This document shows, piece after piece, positions 25,737 to 39,500 of a stretch of 64,000 nucleotides of DNA. The position numbers and the translations under genes were made by a program. The notes under the pieces were generated by a model. It saw only the letters and a list, made by a program, of their open reading frames with translations, searched no databases and had not been told where the DNA came from. The stretch is from Ciona savignyi (Eukaryota > Chordata > Ascidiacea > Phlebobranchia > Cionidae): the NCBI GenBank assembly GCA_000149265.1, contig CH002726.1, positions 274,627 through 338,626 on the forward strand. The letters run 5' to 3'. Each line of letters starts with the position of its first letter. The stretch's first letter is position 1.

Positions 25737-26730
25737 AAATTCGTATCCGGGTGGTGACGGAAATTGTTTGCTTACAGATATAAAAAAAACTTGACATTGA
25801 AACAAGATCCAGATAAGTTGACGAGTTTAGCATTGTTTACACAGCTATGACAATGAACTTGAAAACGAGCGAGTGTTTTGCTTGCTTGGTGCAGCATTGG
25901 TTGCAGAACGAAAAGTTTGCAGATTATCAATAAATGTGATCGGTGTTTAACAATATGTATAAAAGATATTATCCTTTAATATTTAATTTAATTTGGTCAA
26001 AGTGTATAATCGATTTATATTATGTTTCGAACCATTTGACTACAACAGCCAATTATTTATAACCAAGACAAACGCGTCCAAATTACACAGAAACAGAAAT
26101 AGAATTTGCCGATCGATATGATACAGTTGTCAAACCACTCGACAAATAGAAGTATTGTGTTTATTTCCTATTGGATCAGTTAAAAGGATTCGTTAAGATT
26201 AGAGCACTGGTTAAAGCCAGTTGATCAAATACTCTTTACAGTCAGCAAGTCTGTTATGTGTATTAGTATGATTGACAGGTCATGTCTGCCAAAACCTTAT
26301 GTAACCCAACTAATTTGCGGACATTAAATCACGCGGTATATTCGCGCCGCTTTGCAAAAGTTTTGCGAATTTGTACCCGCCCAGTGCCTAGTTAGCGTGT
26401 AAATAGTCTAATTATTTCACTGTGTTCCGCATTTATCGGGCAGTGTATAGCGATAGCACAACACTTTATTATGTTTTTGTTGCTTTTCCACACTTGTGTA
26501 TATTCGGCGTCTACAGCTGTAACCCGTCACTGGAGTGAGTTGTGAAACAGTTGAACTGTCATTTCTTTTCCTTATCAAAGGATTTTGATTGTGCAGCTGT
26601 TTATGACGTAACAGCTGCCTCCGCTGAGAACTAATGCTTTGTGCGGTAAGAGAAATGAAATCACTCGAACGATAGCATTTGAATAGTTGGCATAGATTTT
26701 TAATTTAGACATTTAAAGCAATCAATAAAT

Positions 26731-29700
26731 ATGAAAAGTAAGTATGTCTAACTAAACATACCAAGAATTTTAAGTGCAGCGATACAGGCATTTATGGGTT
26801 AAAGCGTCTAATTTTATTATTTACGATTATTTCATTTAAAACCGTTTTTTAAATGCTTGAACTACCGTTTTTTTGAGATTTGATTTTTACGTAATAACTC
26901 CACACAGGTTTCATACTGCTAGTTTTGGCGGCAAGTGCAGCAAGCGTCCTGTGTGAGTTTCAGTCTAGTGAGTCTAGGTTGATGAAAAGATTGCTGAATG
27001 GGTATAATAATCAGGTACGCTTATTGTATCGTTTCTTTAGTCTTTATACCTAGTTTTTCAGTGACATCGTGTTAAAGTATAGGGAAATATGAACATGCCA
27101 ATTTACCACAGTTTACTTTTCAGTTACTAATTGATGCTCACTGCCATTTTACAGTTTCGACCCTACAATGCGGAATACGAAAACAAAACACTGGTATCTA
27201 TGGGTATGACGTTGTCGCAAATTATCAGCGTGGTGCGTCTCAGTACATTGATTTGTTTGTAAAGTTTTTTTTTGTATCCGCAATTCCTAGGATATGTCAG
27301 GGGTCGGCAACCTGCGGTTGTTTCCTTCTTCTAATACGGCTCTTTTTAACTTTTTAAAACTTTTAATAATCATGCATAAGTAAAAAAAGCTTATTTATCT
27401 CATACATTATTTTTATTCGTGCGAAAATGTTATAGATTTTTATTTAAGAGGAATATCGGTTAAAATGGCTTTTAAAATACAAACGGTTTCCGACCCCTGG
27501 GATATGTGTTATTCAAGTAAATGGGAAAGAGGTTATCACAGGGCTATAATGGTATGAGTACTTCGTACTCACATACTACAGTTATTGTAGTGTGTTGTAT
27601 TGGGTCCATACTGTTTTAGTGAACCCGTAATCCCCTGGGTTCATGCGATTTTCGCTCACAGCCTTAGACAAAAACATAACCGACCAACCAGTAAATGACT
27701 TCGATCTTTGTAAAAAGCCAACGCTCCAACTAATTGAAATAGTTGTTTGAATTTAATTTAAATACTGAACCAGTAAAGAGACTTTGGTATGCGAAATTCT
27801 AACGTGTACAGATACAGTTTAGGTCATTACAGTTTAAGTCAATGTCTCTTTCATTGCAGTAAAAGAAGGTTAATGCGTTTCAGAAAGAAAAATCACAAGA
27901 ATTAACCACATCGGTCTATATGACATTTGACTGGGTTGATAATAGATTTAGTTGGGATCCTGAAGAATACGAAGGCATAACTATTATCCGAATTCCCCCA
28001 TACGCTATTTGGAGTCCTCGTATTGTTTTGCAAAACAGGTAAAGTTTCTTGTTAATGTATTTCAAATGGTTGGCGTGATACTTAATCCCCACTGTTTTTG
28101 CATTTAATACCACAATTTACACATATTCAACTTTATAGAAACATTAAATGCTTTGTCAGCAGTCTATTTCCGCATATCCCCATAATAAATATAAATGAGA
28201 ATGGTTCTATCGTTTAACTGTAAAATGTTTTGTTTTAGTATTGACGGAAACTTTGATGTATCGGTGCCGGTGATGGCCCTGATCAAGTACACAGGAGAAG
28301 TCCAATGGATTCCACCTGGTTTATACAAATCGACGTGTACAATTGTGGTGGGCATACATAATTGTAATTTAGAATTATAAAATATATAGAGATTTTATGT
28401 TTAAAATATTCTTTGTTTACCAATGAACAAAAATGTCAAAACTAGCAGTTTGGCAATCACGCGTGTCCAAATAAACCCAACGGGAATGGATCCAGCCCAA
28501 CTATGGCGTGTTGTACAAAAGTCACTGTGTGTATCAAGTACATCACGTTGTAAAACACAAGTGAATCGGCGATTTAAATACACGGAAAATAGTGAGATTT
28601 CGGTTTTTGTATCTTAGGGTTACCAGAGCTATATTGCGGAGTGTTAAACACACTAAAAACATTGAATGGTACTGCTGTTAATTAATCACGTTGGCTCGAG
28701 AAAACAACCGATTAGCTAAAATCTAATTTCGTTCTTACCTCTATAGACACTGCGGCTTGCGACGAGAAAGCAAACCGGTTAAACTAAATTTTCATACAAA
28801 ACGTCTCTCATAGGTTGCTTTATTTCCATTTGACTGGCAAAATTGCACGATGGTATTTCGGTCAGCAACTTATGACCGAAGTGAAATGGAATTTGGACTT
28901 TCTTATGGAGATTCTATTTATGTTGACCCGGAGGGTAACTATAACATTGTATTGTTTGATGGTTGTCATTTAATTAAAACCTTAACAATTCCATGACAAT
29001 GTGAAAAAACATTCAGCAGAAATAAGCCTTTAAATTGTGCCAATTAAATCTTTTATCCAAGTTGAGAAATATCGCCCGTAACTGATACATTTTAAGGGTT
29101 TCGTAATGTGTTCTAATTGCAAAAGTTTTATTCTAGAACAAAAGTTTCATATAAATGCAAAAGTATTATCCCGCTGGTCTATCAATATTTCTGAAATTAA
29201 TATAATAACTTAATCGTAGTACGTCACTTGGGAATGAGAATAGGTGAAAATGAGGTTTATAAGGATAGAACTTTAACAAATTATTATCTTTTGACCCTTC
29301 AAGATTAAATAGTTTTTCGATGTCTCAAAAATGCCAAGAAATTAAATCTCAAGCATCCTGGTAACTCACCACTATCTGTACTGAAAACCGCCTTTCTAGC
29401 TTTTAAGGAAAATGGAGAGTGGAAAATTGTACAGAGACCAGTTCGGATTAACTCTGACTCCAGCGACCCGACCTACCAGGATGTCACGTTTTATCTGATC
29501 ATCCGAAGGAAGCCACAGTTTTACGTCATAAATTTAATTATTCCCTGTATTCTGATGTCGTCGCTTTCTTGTTTTGTGTTTTATCTTCCTTCCGTGTCAT
29601 GTAAGTCTTTCTTACTTAACCTTTTGTGCTTGTTTAACTGTAAAAAACATACGGGCAGTTCACGTAATAATTTAATGAACTTATCAAATTAGGCTATCTG

Positions 29701-32700
29701 ATTGTTTTAATGACCATTTTGTAACTTTACATATTGCATATATTTACCTTCAGTATTTATGCGAATTACTACAAAAAGGCATTAACAAACTAAACCTGTG
29801 AGGAGTTATCTTAAAATAGTATTCTGTAGTCGTAGATTGGTTTATTGGGACTACACAATCGTAAAACTGAGGATTTACATTCGTTTTAAACAGTTTTATT
29901 TTATTCAGGTGAAAAGATGACACTCTCAATTTCTGTTTTACTCGGCGAGACTGTTTTCCTCTTCCTTATCGCGCAAAGGGTGCCGGAAACATCTTTGGCT
30001 GTCCCGCTGATTGCTGGTTATTTGTTGTTCGTTATGATTCTCGTCATTATAAGCGTCATAAGCAGGTGAGAGACGTGGTTTATTGGGTTAAATGGAATTT
30101 TATGTTTTGTTTCTTTGGTTATTTAAACCCTAATAAATGGAGTTAGTTTAGTTCTTTCTTTTGGTTAAAGCAGAGGTTCTCAAACTGTGCGTCGCGACGC
30201 CCTGGTGCGTCGTTTGAAATCGTGTAAGGCGTCGCACAGCCATTGCGTTCGAATCTACATTCATTAAAACTAAATATTAATCACGAATAGACGTTAAAAG
30301 AGAACTGAATGTGGCAGTTTTAAAGATTCTCCCAAGGTTCCACGATCTTTGAAAAAATAAACAAGCCCACAGGTCACATTATATTTGAACTAAATTACTA
30401 ACGGGCGGGGACATGGGTAGGCTATTGTTCTTTTATTGTATTTCATTTCTTCATTACGTGTGCAATACCACTAAATATAACTTTAGTAGCAATATTTCAA
30501 TGACTATAGTGCGTCGCAAGCTCAGTAAACTTTTGGAAAGGCGTCGCAATCAAAAAAGTTTGAGAAACACTGGGTTAAAGGGTCGTGAAACCGTGCAGAA
30601 TTCTGACTTTTGAGCGAATTTAAATACAAATCCATATATTAAAAATGTCCGGTCGTGTGGCCGAATAGTTAACGCGACCGATACATATACAGACTCTTTC
30701 TTCTTAAAAAAATTGGATGGTATGGTTACCCTTTCTGCCACAGACAGTTTTTTTGACAAAACGGAGGTAGAAGTAGCTTTAGCATAGGCGACCGACACTT
30801 TTNNNNNNNNNNNNNNNNNNNNNNNNNNNNNNNNNNNNNNNNNNNNNNNNNNNNNNNNNNNNNNNNNNNNNNNNNNNNNNNNNNNNNNNNNNNNNNNNNN
30901 NNTGTTTACACACATACACGGCAACAACCTTGTCGGGAATAATAGTATGCAGACTGTCTTGGTGCAGGGTCAAGACTGGTGTCGATGACCTGACAGGTTT
31001 CTTTGAAACATACTTCAAGAACTGTAAAAGTACGATTGCAATACCGGCAACTCACGATTTTTCATCTTGTATCAACTATTTCAGAAGAGCGGTCACGTCA
31101 ATATTTATAACTTGAATATTTATAACTGTCAATATTTATAACTCCCGGAATTAATAAAAACGTGTTATTTAAAATAACAATCAACCAATAAACCACGTTT
31201 GGAAATAGTTTTGTGGTAAAGTAAATAGTTTTAAATTGGTATATACCGTGTTAAGAAAAAGAATAAACGATGTATAAACGGTATCATCAGTGAAAAATGC
31301 TATCAAACAATAAAATAGGGCATCCACGTTATATATTTTGAACGTATATTTTTGTTGACTTAAAATTTACGTGTTTTTATTGGGTGCAATATAAATCATT
31401 GTACAACCTAAAGAGAAGCAGTGTACTCCATTTAAACGATCTAATTTGTTGCTTTTAAGACCATTGTTTCACATAAAAAATACGAAAAATAAATACATAG
31501 CTATACTATATAAGTACGTGTTCGAAATATTGCGTCTCATCTTTAAATGTCAATAATTTTACAAAATATTTTATTTCAGTGTTGTGGTATGTAACGTGCA
31601 CTACCGATCAAACACAACCCACTCAATGCCCGATTGGGTTGTTTGGTTCTTCATGGAAAAGTTGGCGCCGATTTTACGAGTAGAGCGGCCCTCAGAGGAG
31701 GAATCAGGAGCATGTTGTGAGTCCTTGCCCGTTTGTTTTCTATTTCATATGTTTATTTGGCTAGACTTGCATAAACTAAGTCCTAAATCTAGTGCTGATA
31801 AAAAAAGGGTTTGTATTCCCTACTATTACTTAACTATAACAAGGGAAAACAAAACTTGTAATTGTATTTTAATATACCTAGATTCTCACTTATCAAATAA
31901 GAATGTATATGCATGAACGGTTTCAATGGTAATAAGTTGTAACGAGTTTTAAAAAGTTTAACATGTATGATTTTGTGTAAAGTTAGTGGAAGATCATTAG
32001 CAGACATTTGTAAAATTGTATTCAGACGCCATGTCAGGATAGGATAGGATATTAATATTTATCCCCGTGAATGGGAAAATCAAGGGGTTAATACACGGAA
32101 AATCGTCAGATCACCTCGCGCCCACCGTCGGGTTACCGGAGCTATTGCAGTGTGTTGTGTATGATTCACACGTTTCTTCAATTTGATAGAACCCAATAAT
32201 CCGCTGGGTTCAGGCAATGTCCGTTAAGTGCCTTGCCCAAGGACACAACCGGCAAGCCAGCGAGCATTTTCGAACCTTTTAACCGGTCAGACTTTTTATA
32301 TTATAGACTTAAAGCAGTGGTCGTAAACCTTTCGCATTCACCGCCGTTGCTATTAACCCTAAATAAAGTTCCTAAACATAAGTACATTTTATTTTATATC
32401 TACCCCTCAGCTGCACGTCCACGTCGATGTAGCTCGGTTAGTGCAAGGAAAGCGATGCGGCAAAGGAAAGAGTGGAAATCCCCGAGTGAGATAATGTTCG
32501 ACCATCAGGTATGGTTCCCGGGCACTTAAAACAGCCATTCAAAACGCCTGCTGGTCATATGTATCTTTGTTAGTACGAATTGCAATGTAATATTAAAATT
32601 GCAATGTAAACCTACTAGCTTTAGAAACACAACTATTGGCACGTGTTATTTTTTATGCTTTACCGTACTTAACGTCCCGTATTTTTATCAAAACTAAGAA

Positions 32701-33422
32701 AAACAAGATTATTCGATAAGCATCGACAACACATTTACATCAATTTTACCATCGTGCAATCCTAGGCGAGCCGGCTCGGGTTCCGTCGACGACACGTTGT
32801 CAACCACTACGGGATGACCGAAGTAAATGTCGCCTCTCCCGAAAATGAGTGCTTCGTTCCTCCGTCATTTACGAAGGTCCCCCCAAGTTTTGAGCCGGCT
32901 GCCGAATCGATTAACTACATAGCCAACCAACTAAAGGAAGAGAACGACAGCGCTCAGGTAGTTTGTTTCTTTCTGTGTGCGTCGTATACTTTTACCTTAT
33001 CGGTTACGTCTTTGGACAATGGACTTTTTGCCTGAACCAAGTTCTGGTCTGAACAAAAAACTTTAACAATACCCTTAACTTATCGGCTACAAATTACTGA
33101 AATAGCTTCCGTAATCCAAAGACAGACTGGCGATTGTACGTTTTATAAGGTCTTTGCATCCCCACAGATAAAATAAGTATCTAATAGGCCTAGTACCGCA
33201 TTGGTGGTTGGAATAATGGTTTATTTCTATTACATGTATCTTCAAGATTTTAAACTTCACAAACAAAGCATTTTTTTTGTATTACAGTCCAAGGACGATT
33301 GGGGCTACGTGGCGTTGATATTGGATCGGATTTTACTATGGATTTATTTTGCTGCTTTCTCTTTGGGTACTCTGTTTTTCTTCCTACAGTCCACGTTCGC
33401 ATACTACCCAGAGCAACAATAG
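26731..33422 (+). CDS. Nicotinic acetylcholine receptor subunit, non-alpha (beta/gamma/delta/epsilon-like)
   Basis: Twelve exons with matching phases give 498 residues: 26731-26737, 26908-27014, 27155-27232, 27884-28038, 28239-28347, 28814-28934, 29400-29600, 29909-30065, 31580-31716, 32411-32508, 32766-32957, 33288-33422. It is a pentameric cation-channel subunit of the plasma membrane. After a signal peptide comes [13 protein letters not shown], the Cys-loop (two Cys 13 residues apart, ending FPFDWQNC), M1 (residues about 236-258), M2 starting [15 protein letters not shown]3, a cytoplasmic loop with an amphipathic helix, and M4 in the last exon. No adjacent Cys pair precedes M1, so it is not an alpha subunit. 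[17 protein letters not shown] after M2 resembles gamma/delta/epsilon chains. Glu at -1' fits cation selectivity; Glu at 11' is unusual. A gap lies in intron 8. Confidence 0.94.
27298..27499. mobile_element. hAT-like non-autonomous element
   Basis: Ends CAGGGGTCGG and CCGACCCCTG are inverted repeats, flanked by the exact 8-bp duplication GGATATGT (27290-27297 and 27500-27507). It is 202 bp, too short for a transposase, and sits in intron 3 of the receptor gene. Confidence 0.85.
27575..27715 (-). repeat. Partial SINE-B
   Basis: Diverged copy with AGTGTGTTGTATTGGG, GAACCCGTAATCCCCTGGGTTCATGC and a degraded CCTTAGACAAAAACATAACCGAC end. Confidence 0.4.
30171..30572. mobile_element. hAT-like non-autonomous element (402 bp)
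   Basis: Termini CAGAGGTTCTCAAACT and AGTTTGAGAAACACTG are inverted repeats, flanked by the exact 8-bp duplication GGTTAAAG (30163-30170 and 30573-30580). Subterminal GCGTCGC motifs occur at both ends. In intron 8 of the receptor gene. Confidence 0.85.
30650..30735 (+). repeat. SINE-A, 5' part
   Basis: GGTCGTGTGGCCGAATAGTT then ACGCGACCGATACATATAC in direct orientation. The right part diverges. Confidence 0.6.
30803..30902. other. Assembly gap (100 N)
   Basis: Exactly 100 N in intron 8 of the receptor gene. The round number suggests a gap of unknown size. Confidence 0.99.
32036..32300 (-). repeat. tRNA-derived SINE, family B
   Basis: Near full-length minus copy: GATAGGATATTAATATTTATC, ATTGCAGTGTGTTGTG, CCTTGCCCAAGGACACAACC. 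In intron 9 of the receptor gene. Confidence 0.75.
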
Positions 33423-33492
33423 TTCATAAAAACAAATGACACGGATTTTTCCAAATGTATTTTGCACATATTACACTATCTACAACTTTCTG

Positions 33493-33504
33493 TTTATTAT
33501 TAAA
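33493..33504. promoter_or_regulatory. Overlapping polyadenylation signals of two convergent genes
   Basis: AATAAA on the minus strand (33498-33493) lies one base past the stop of the minus-strand receptor gene. ATTAAA on the plus strand (33499-33504) lies about 77 bp past the stop of the plus-strand gene and overlaps the other gene's stop codon. Confidence 0.6.
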
Positions 33505-36500
33505 GTTTTTTTATATTTTCCGGGTAGTTCTCCGTCCACAGTAGAAACATGTAGCAAAGAGAGCCAACAAGAAAGCCGAGCAGATAGATCCACATTAGTA
33601 TGGAATCCAGAATAAATGCAAGATAAATCCAGTCGTGTCGAGCCTATGCAAACGTAAATAACTTATGATTGTTAAAAAAGGAAAGCTCAATGATAAAGAT
33701 CGCTGGTGGAATGGTTGTGGGTTGTGCCCTTGAGTAAAGCAAATAATCTTTGCTTGGATTAATTAGAATAACCAAAAATTTAAGCAAGGTCTCTTTAGAA
33801 AACAGTTCATTTGGATCCGGTAGATTAATTGTTAACTGCCAAATCTAAAAGAACGTCGCAATCACATACAACACTGCAATAGCTCCGTTAACCTGACAGT
33901 GGGCACAAGGAAATCTGGCGGTTCAGATATCTGAGTGATACCGCACCATAACGTAATCGCAGTTTAAATTCGTCACGGTCGCTTGTTAGTCAGTTCTATC
34001 CTTGGGCAAGGCACTTAGCGGAAATTACCGGAACCCAGTGAAATAATGGGTTCTACCAAATTGCAGCAATTTATCTTTTTAAAACAGGAAAAAAAATTAA
34101 AAGAAGAATATTCCCGTAACCAAATGAGCTCAAGCATAGGACTAACAACCTTTACCAAAACTCACACATTCGAGTTAAATACCTTTCTCTGAGCCTTTAA
34201 CTTTTTAAAATGCCTCGTGAGTTCTTCAGTGGTGTTCAATGTTGACTTATATAGTTGAGAGGCAGGCTTTATGCTGGTGGGAATCGAAGAGAGTCCTCCG
34301 TTTACCTCTATCAAGTTCTTGCCCCTTGCTTTGAAGCCATATAGTGTAGCCTGGTATGTGGGACACAACAATAAAAAAGTGAAAGAGCTGTCACTTAACT
34401 TTGGACTAGTTAACATGCTTTTTTACCAAATGTAAACTTCATCCTATGTTTGTATGTACAACACTTATGTTGCTCTGATACATACAATCAGGGTTCAGGG
34501 ATATACAGTCAAATTTATATAGTTCTGATATACTTAAGGATATGTGTGTTAGATTTTCACCTGCGATATGGAAACCTTCTAAGAAGGTCATTAGAAATTA
34601 TCCACCTCAATGGTGCCAAGCTGATTGGCTAGACACTTAGCATTTGTTCATACACACAATAAACTGGAAAAGCTTCAGCAACCCAATGATAAACAATTGA
34701 TAATTAAAGATTACTTTTCAAAGTCTTGTTGTCCCCTGCACAAGGATAAAAACTAGTATGCTATCCAATCCTATGATTCCTGACCTATTCCTAAAACCTT
34801 CTAGCCACCAAAACTCAGCATAACTGTGGATAAAAGGTTTTTATTATAATAAATACCCCACCTGTTGGTAATACATCCTTTCACTTGGTGGTTTACAAGA
34901 TGGGAAACTCTTTTCTGCTTCTGTCAGTGGAATCAAATCTTGGTTGACTGGGAAAAATGAGTTTATAATTAGTAGATTTACACAGAAGCTGAGGTGGTGC
35001 AGGAATGCAAGTAGACTACCAGTCACAAGTATGTTATAAACAATATCTAATTTACTTGCCGGTGAGAGACACAACTATTTTCAAGTGTATTTAGATTAAA
35101 TAATTATTTTTTTTAAACAAAGGCTTACCACGGGCGTATTTGGTTTGGCCTTCACTTGACCTGCACGGTTGACGTAGGCCAAGAATAGGTGTCAATATGT
35201 CAAAAAAAAGTCTTCTCCAATAACCATGCATCTTGTGTGTTGATTCAGAGCGAAAATGAATGTTGTACACAAACACACTAAAACAGTTATAGAAATCACA
35301 TTACAACAAGGTAATGAATGATCATTTTACCTATTTTCACAAAATATACTTTTGGACAAAAATTATTTCATGCAGTCTATATCACGTCCGCCGAGTGCTT
35401 AATCAACTAGCAAGTGACTGGTTTTGCACCAGATACATTTAGCTGAAAGCAGACCATTTAACTCAATGAGCTATGCTTTTATGATTAAATATGTTATTAT
35501 CTCTTTAAATTGAACTACTCATAAGGGATAAAAATGAAATAAAGGGATAAAATAATCAAGTAAACTATTCCTTCAAAATTTTATATCTAAATGCAACATG
35601 TAAAGTAAAAACATTTTAACCACTGACCAGCATACAATGGAGAGAAAAAGGAGAGACATGGAGAAAAGAAGATAAGATGCAACAAGTGGGACTGTGAGAG
35701 CAGCTGACGGCATTCTTTGTGCGAATAAGAACACAAAAATAGTATCACCGAGTAGAAGGGATATTGAGAGACCAATTTTTTCACCTAAGTTTAAGAAAAT
35801 TGTTTATAAGCATATAATTCTACATTCTAACTATTCCTTTACTTTGTTTTTTTTTTCATTTTCATGGTAAAGACATGCAAAACTTTCTATAAAAAATTAA
35901 GAAATCGGAAAATGATAGAAAAACGACAATCGTAAAATCAAGACTATAGGTAAGTTAATTAATTTAATACATGTAAAGAAATATATTGCAGTCAAACCTA
36001 ATGATTATTTAAAAAAAAAACTATTTCTAATTAAAATACTGTGGAAAATGCACTTGGTGAACAATGTCGCATTCAGTGGTTAAGACAGCGAAATTTGACT
36101 AATCTGACAAGTTGTACTGTGTCATAAGAAACTAAGACTTTCCATGAGTGATGGATATTGAGTAAGAGTGTTTTTTATAAAGGCACATCGTATTACAGAG
36201 ATGGTGTAAATATTTTTGCTTAAACACAATCTTAAATTGGCTAAATCAAAAGTATGACTATGACTCCTCTACATTATTGACCTCGTGGCGCACCCGAGAC
36301 CAAAAAAGAAACGAACAGGCGCACTTTACATGGGGAGTTAAAACAATATGCTAAATACAATCTTAGGAAAAATATAAAAATCACCGAATTTTCCACATAA
36401 CAAAATTAATGTTTCTTGAGCGCTCTTGCTTTTCAAAGGTTAATGAAGAACGAACTAGACAGTAACCATTTAGTAGTTTATGATCTACGCACACTCTGTC

Positions 36501-39500
36501 GTAAGTTTACAAAATGCAAGTGTGGCGCACCTAGCTAACCCTTGCGGCGCACCAGTGCACTGTGGCGCTCCATTTGAGAAACACAGATTTCAGTGAGATT
36601 ATTATAGGAGTTCATAACCCTTACCTGCAACTACAGGAAGATGAAATACGAAGCAAGAAAGCACTGAGATCATAACGCACGGCAGTAGCATATTGAGAAC
36701 ATAGAACTGAGGCTTTCTGCGCAGGATCACAGTAAACCAGACCTCCTGGAACATTTTATCGCTGCTTTTTCTAACCACTGCAGCAGGTATTTGGCATAAA
36801 TGCCATTCTCCGCTGGTAACATAAACTGTCGACAAAGACAAAATTGTATGCAGATCAAACATGTTTATGGAAGGAAATTTAATATAAGAAGTTTGGCGAT
36901 GGCACAGAAGAGCTATCTGGGATTACTCATATTTTTTCATAGGAATACTTGTTTTTTGTCAAAAATTTTTTGGAATTAGAACTTGCCAACTTGAGTGAAT
37001 TAGTGGGTTGAACTAAAATAAGGTGCAACAGTACTTGGTAATGTGACATATGTCCATGTAAAAACACATTCCCACATTTTCTCATTCAGTAAGATAAAGC
37101 GTGAATATCCTATCTCAGAAGAATTCAACTTTAAAAAGCTTATATGATTACTAGAAAACAAATTATTTTTACTTTTATCGTCAATCGAGATCTCATCCGG
37201 GGAATACCTCAATCCGAAAACCATTTCTGACTGGTCGTGGTCTGCTGAACGAAAAATCATTGAGCAATTTTGCCAATCAAATGGGAAAAGGGTTACCTGA
37301 ATAAAAATAATTTTAATTAAAAACGTTTCAGAAATAAAATATTGATAACTAATATTCTTTATTTTATTTTATTTACATAAGTAAATAAATTATATGTTCA
37401 ATGTGCCATTAATTAGTAAGTTGATAATTGTAATTAGATAGTTTAATCACAAATTGCTAATTCCATAGGTAAGTGATCATAGGATAGACTAACTAAGGAC
37501 TTAAGGTTCAGGTTACCATGGATTCCTTAAGCTTTTTAAATTTTACATAATATGTTGTTTGATGCTTTAAAATATAGTATCCATAAATAGAAGCGAAAAA
37601 AATTGTAAAATGATAATCGTTATTGGCTGTAAAATCCATGTTTATAATAAATATTACTACGGCATCAATGGGTTACAAACATTTTCATACTAAAAAATCC
37701 ATAAGATATTAAAACAGTACTTAAAGCTTGTGGCTTGAATGTGGTAACTTACGTCCATAGTACAGGATGATTTGAAAATAGCGGGTGGAAGCCATTCAAC
37801 TTTACCACTATAATATACAAGTGCATACGGTCGAAGGGACTCCTTCATATTTCGAACTTTGCTGCAAGGTTTTATTCGCAGGGTAATTTGTATCGAAGCT
37901 ATAAGATTGATTTTGAAATGCAACATACGAAAACATTATTTAAAGTTAAAAGAAGAAACACTACAACTTTAATACATGTTCACAGATAATGATTGTTATC
38001 AAGAATCAAAACAGTGGTATAAATTATTTGTTGAATACAATGTATGAAGTCTGTAGTTTTTCTATTTGTTTTTGTTGTTGCAATCGGTAGACGAAATTTT
38101 GGTAATGCTTATTCTCCCATATCCTAGAAGTTTAAAAATATCATAGATTTATTTAAATACTAAAGTCCGTTATCCAGAATGCGTGCTTCCCTAATTGGTT
38201 TGTCCGGCATATTGCAGTGTGTAATATATAATTAAATGGAGACATTCCTTTAGTTTAAGATCAATCCCATTAAATTCTACAGGACATGCAATCTGCTAAA
38301 TAAGCTATTGGGCATGTGGTTTAGCCTTGTTCTAGTTAATGAGCTTCTTATTGGCTGTTCATGTTATAGAAGCTAGGACTGATAGACTTTCATAAATACA
38401 TCAGTTGGTTTAAATGACTTTTTTAAATTATATACTAGTATATTAATACTGCATGACGGTGGCATTGGTAGAAAATCCACTATTAACTTGTGGTAAAGGA
38501 TTGACCAGTTTGTTTTTAACATCCTTGTATAACCCCTAATGTTTGCTAGTTCGACAAATAATATAGTTATCCTTATCATGCATCGTGTAAATAAAAACAG
38601 CACGAATATACAAGACAATCCTAACCTGTTTTTGATGATAATATTTGGAATCCAAAGTCTATCGACTGATATTCTTGTGACATTTATTCCACCATAATAG
38701 GTATTAGGGTCCCAGGTAAGACGCATATCGTACCACAAATATGTCATGTACATTGATGCAGTCATTTCCTCCGTTTTTTCATTCTAAAAATTAGCTTTAG
38801 AAGTTTACTAAAAAGTGACTAAACCAAAAATTAAAAGACATTTATTTATTCAACTTTAACGATAAAACCACGACGATGTATATGGTAAACTGTTCACAAT
38901 AACCAATTGCAATTTTTGTTTGGTAAGACACAAAAATGGACTTCAAAAATCCACGAGTAGATGTTTTACTGTAAATTTATACAGTTCACAAATCTAATAC
39001 ACGAGCTTGTGTGAGGTACTCGACAACATTGCACTTGTGTTTAGGAGCCTTGTTAGTCTGTATGCAGAATCCACCCAGCTATTAGACGGTGAAGTCATTG
39101 AGAAGGAAACACACTGCAATAGTTTCTGTATCCATGCCTTTTGCACAAGGTATTCTGACGATTTCTTGTGTGAAGCTGCTTTTATATTTACAACCACACA
39201 GATAAAATATAAAATTTATTCCAAACATTGACCTAAACAATAACTGACCAAGCTAAATTGATTCAATGTCATTCCAACATCAACTTTTGTTTTTCCTCCA
39301 TTTCTTGGCCGTACCTATAGAAAGTATTAGGTAGTTAAGGTTATCTCTTCTATGATAGCATAATCTGCACAAATTAATGCTCAGCAGTCAACTCAACTGT
39401 GCCCTAGTGTCAAACTTGCATGTCGGAAACCATGCAGCAACTTATACTGTTGGTTGCATTATTATTAAGAATAATTATCTTTTAAGCAGGAAAACACAGT

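Larger units (their letters stand above)
15690..26285. repeat. Tandem segmental duplication: 15690-18640 and 23100-26285
   Basis: The two copies share the 3' flank (AAATCATCAxGTGTTTGTTTATTAGAGAAAAC at 15705 and 23132; TGGTGGGATC with AGGCTATTCCTGC at 15991 and 23419), the whole gene, and the 5' flank (GATCGATATG at 18472 and 26111; AGCCAGTTGATCAAATACTC at 18564 and 26217). Each carries one Cys/Pro repeat gene on the minus strand. The offset is about 7.5 kb, and about 4.5 kb of unrelated DNA separates the copies. Confidence 0.85.

Noticed and set aside
32314..32420. CAGTGGTCGTAAACCTTTCGC, like an hAT left end
   Set aside because: No right end nearby and no target duplication. It also runs into a receptor exon at 32411.
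36280..36593. Segment with repeated GGCGCACC words ending CCATTTGAGAAACACAG, like an hAT right end
   Set aside because: No matching left end or 8-bp duplication could be found, so the element limits cannot be supported.
38994..39197. Minus-strand frame first considered as receptor exon 3
   Set aside because: Its splice phase and residues did not fit. The segment 39314-39249 has proper sites, phase 0 on both sides and the expected VRP...MTLNQF pattern.
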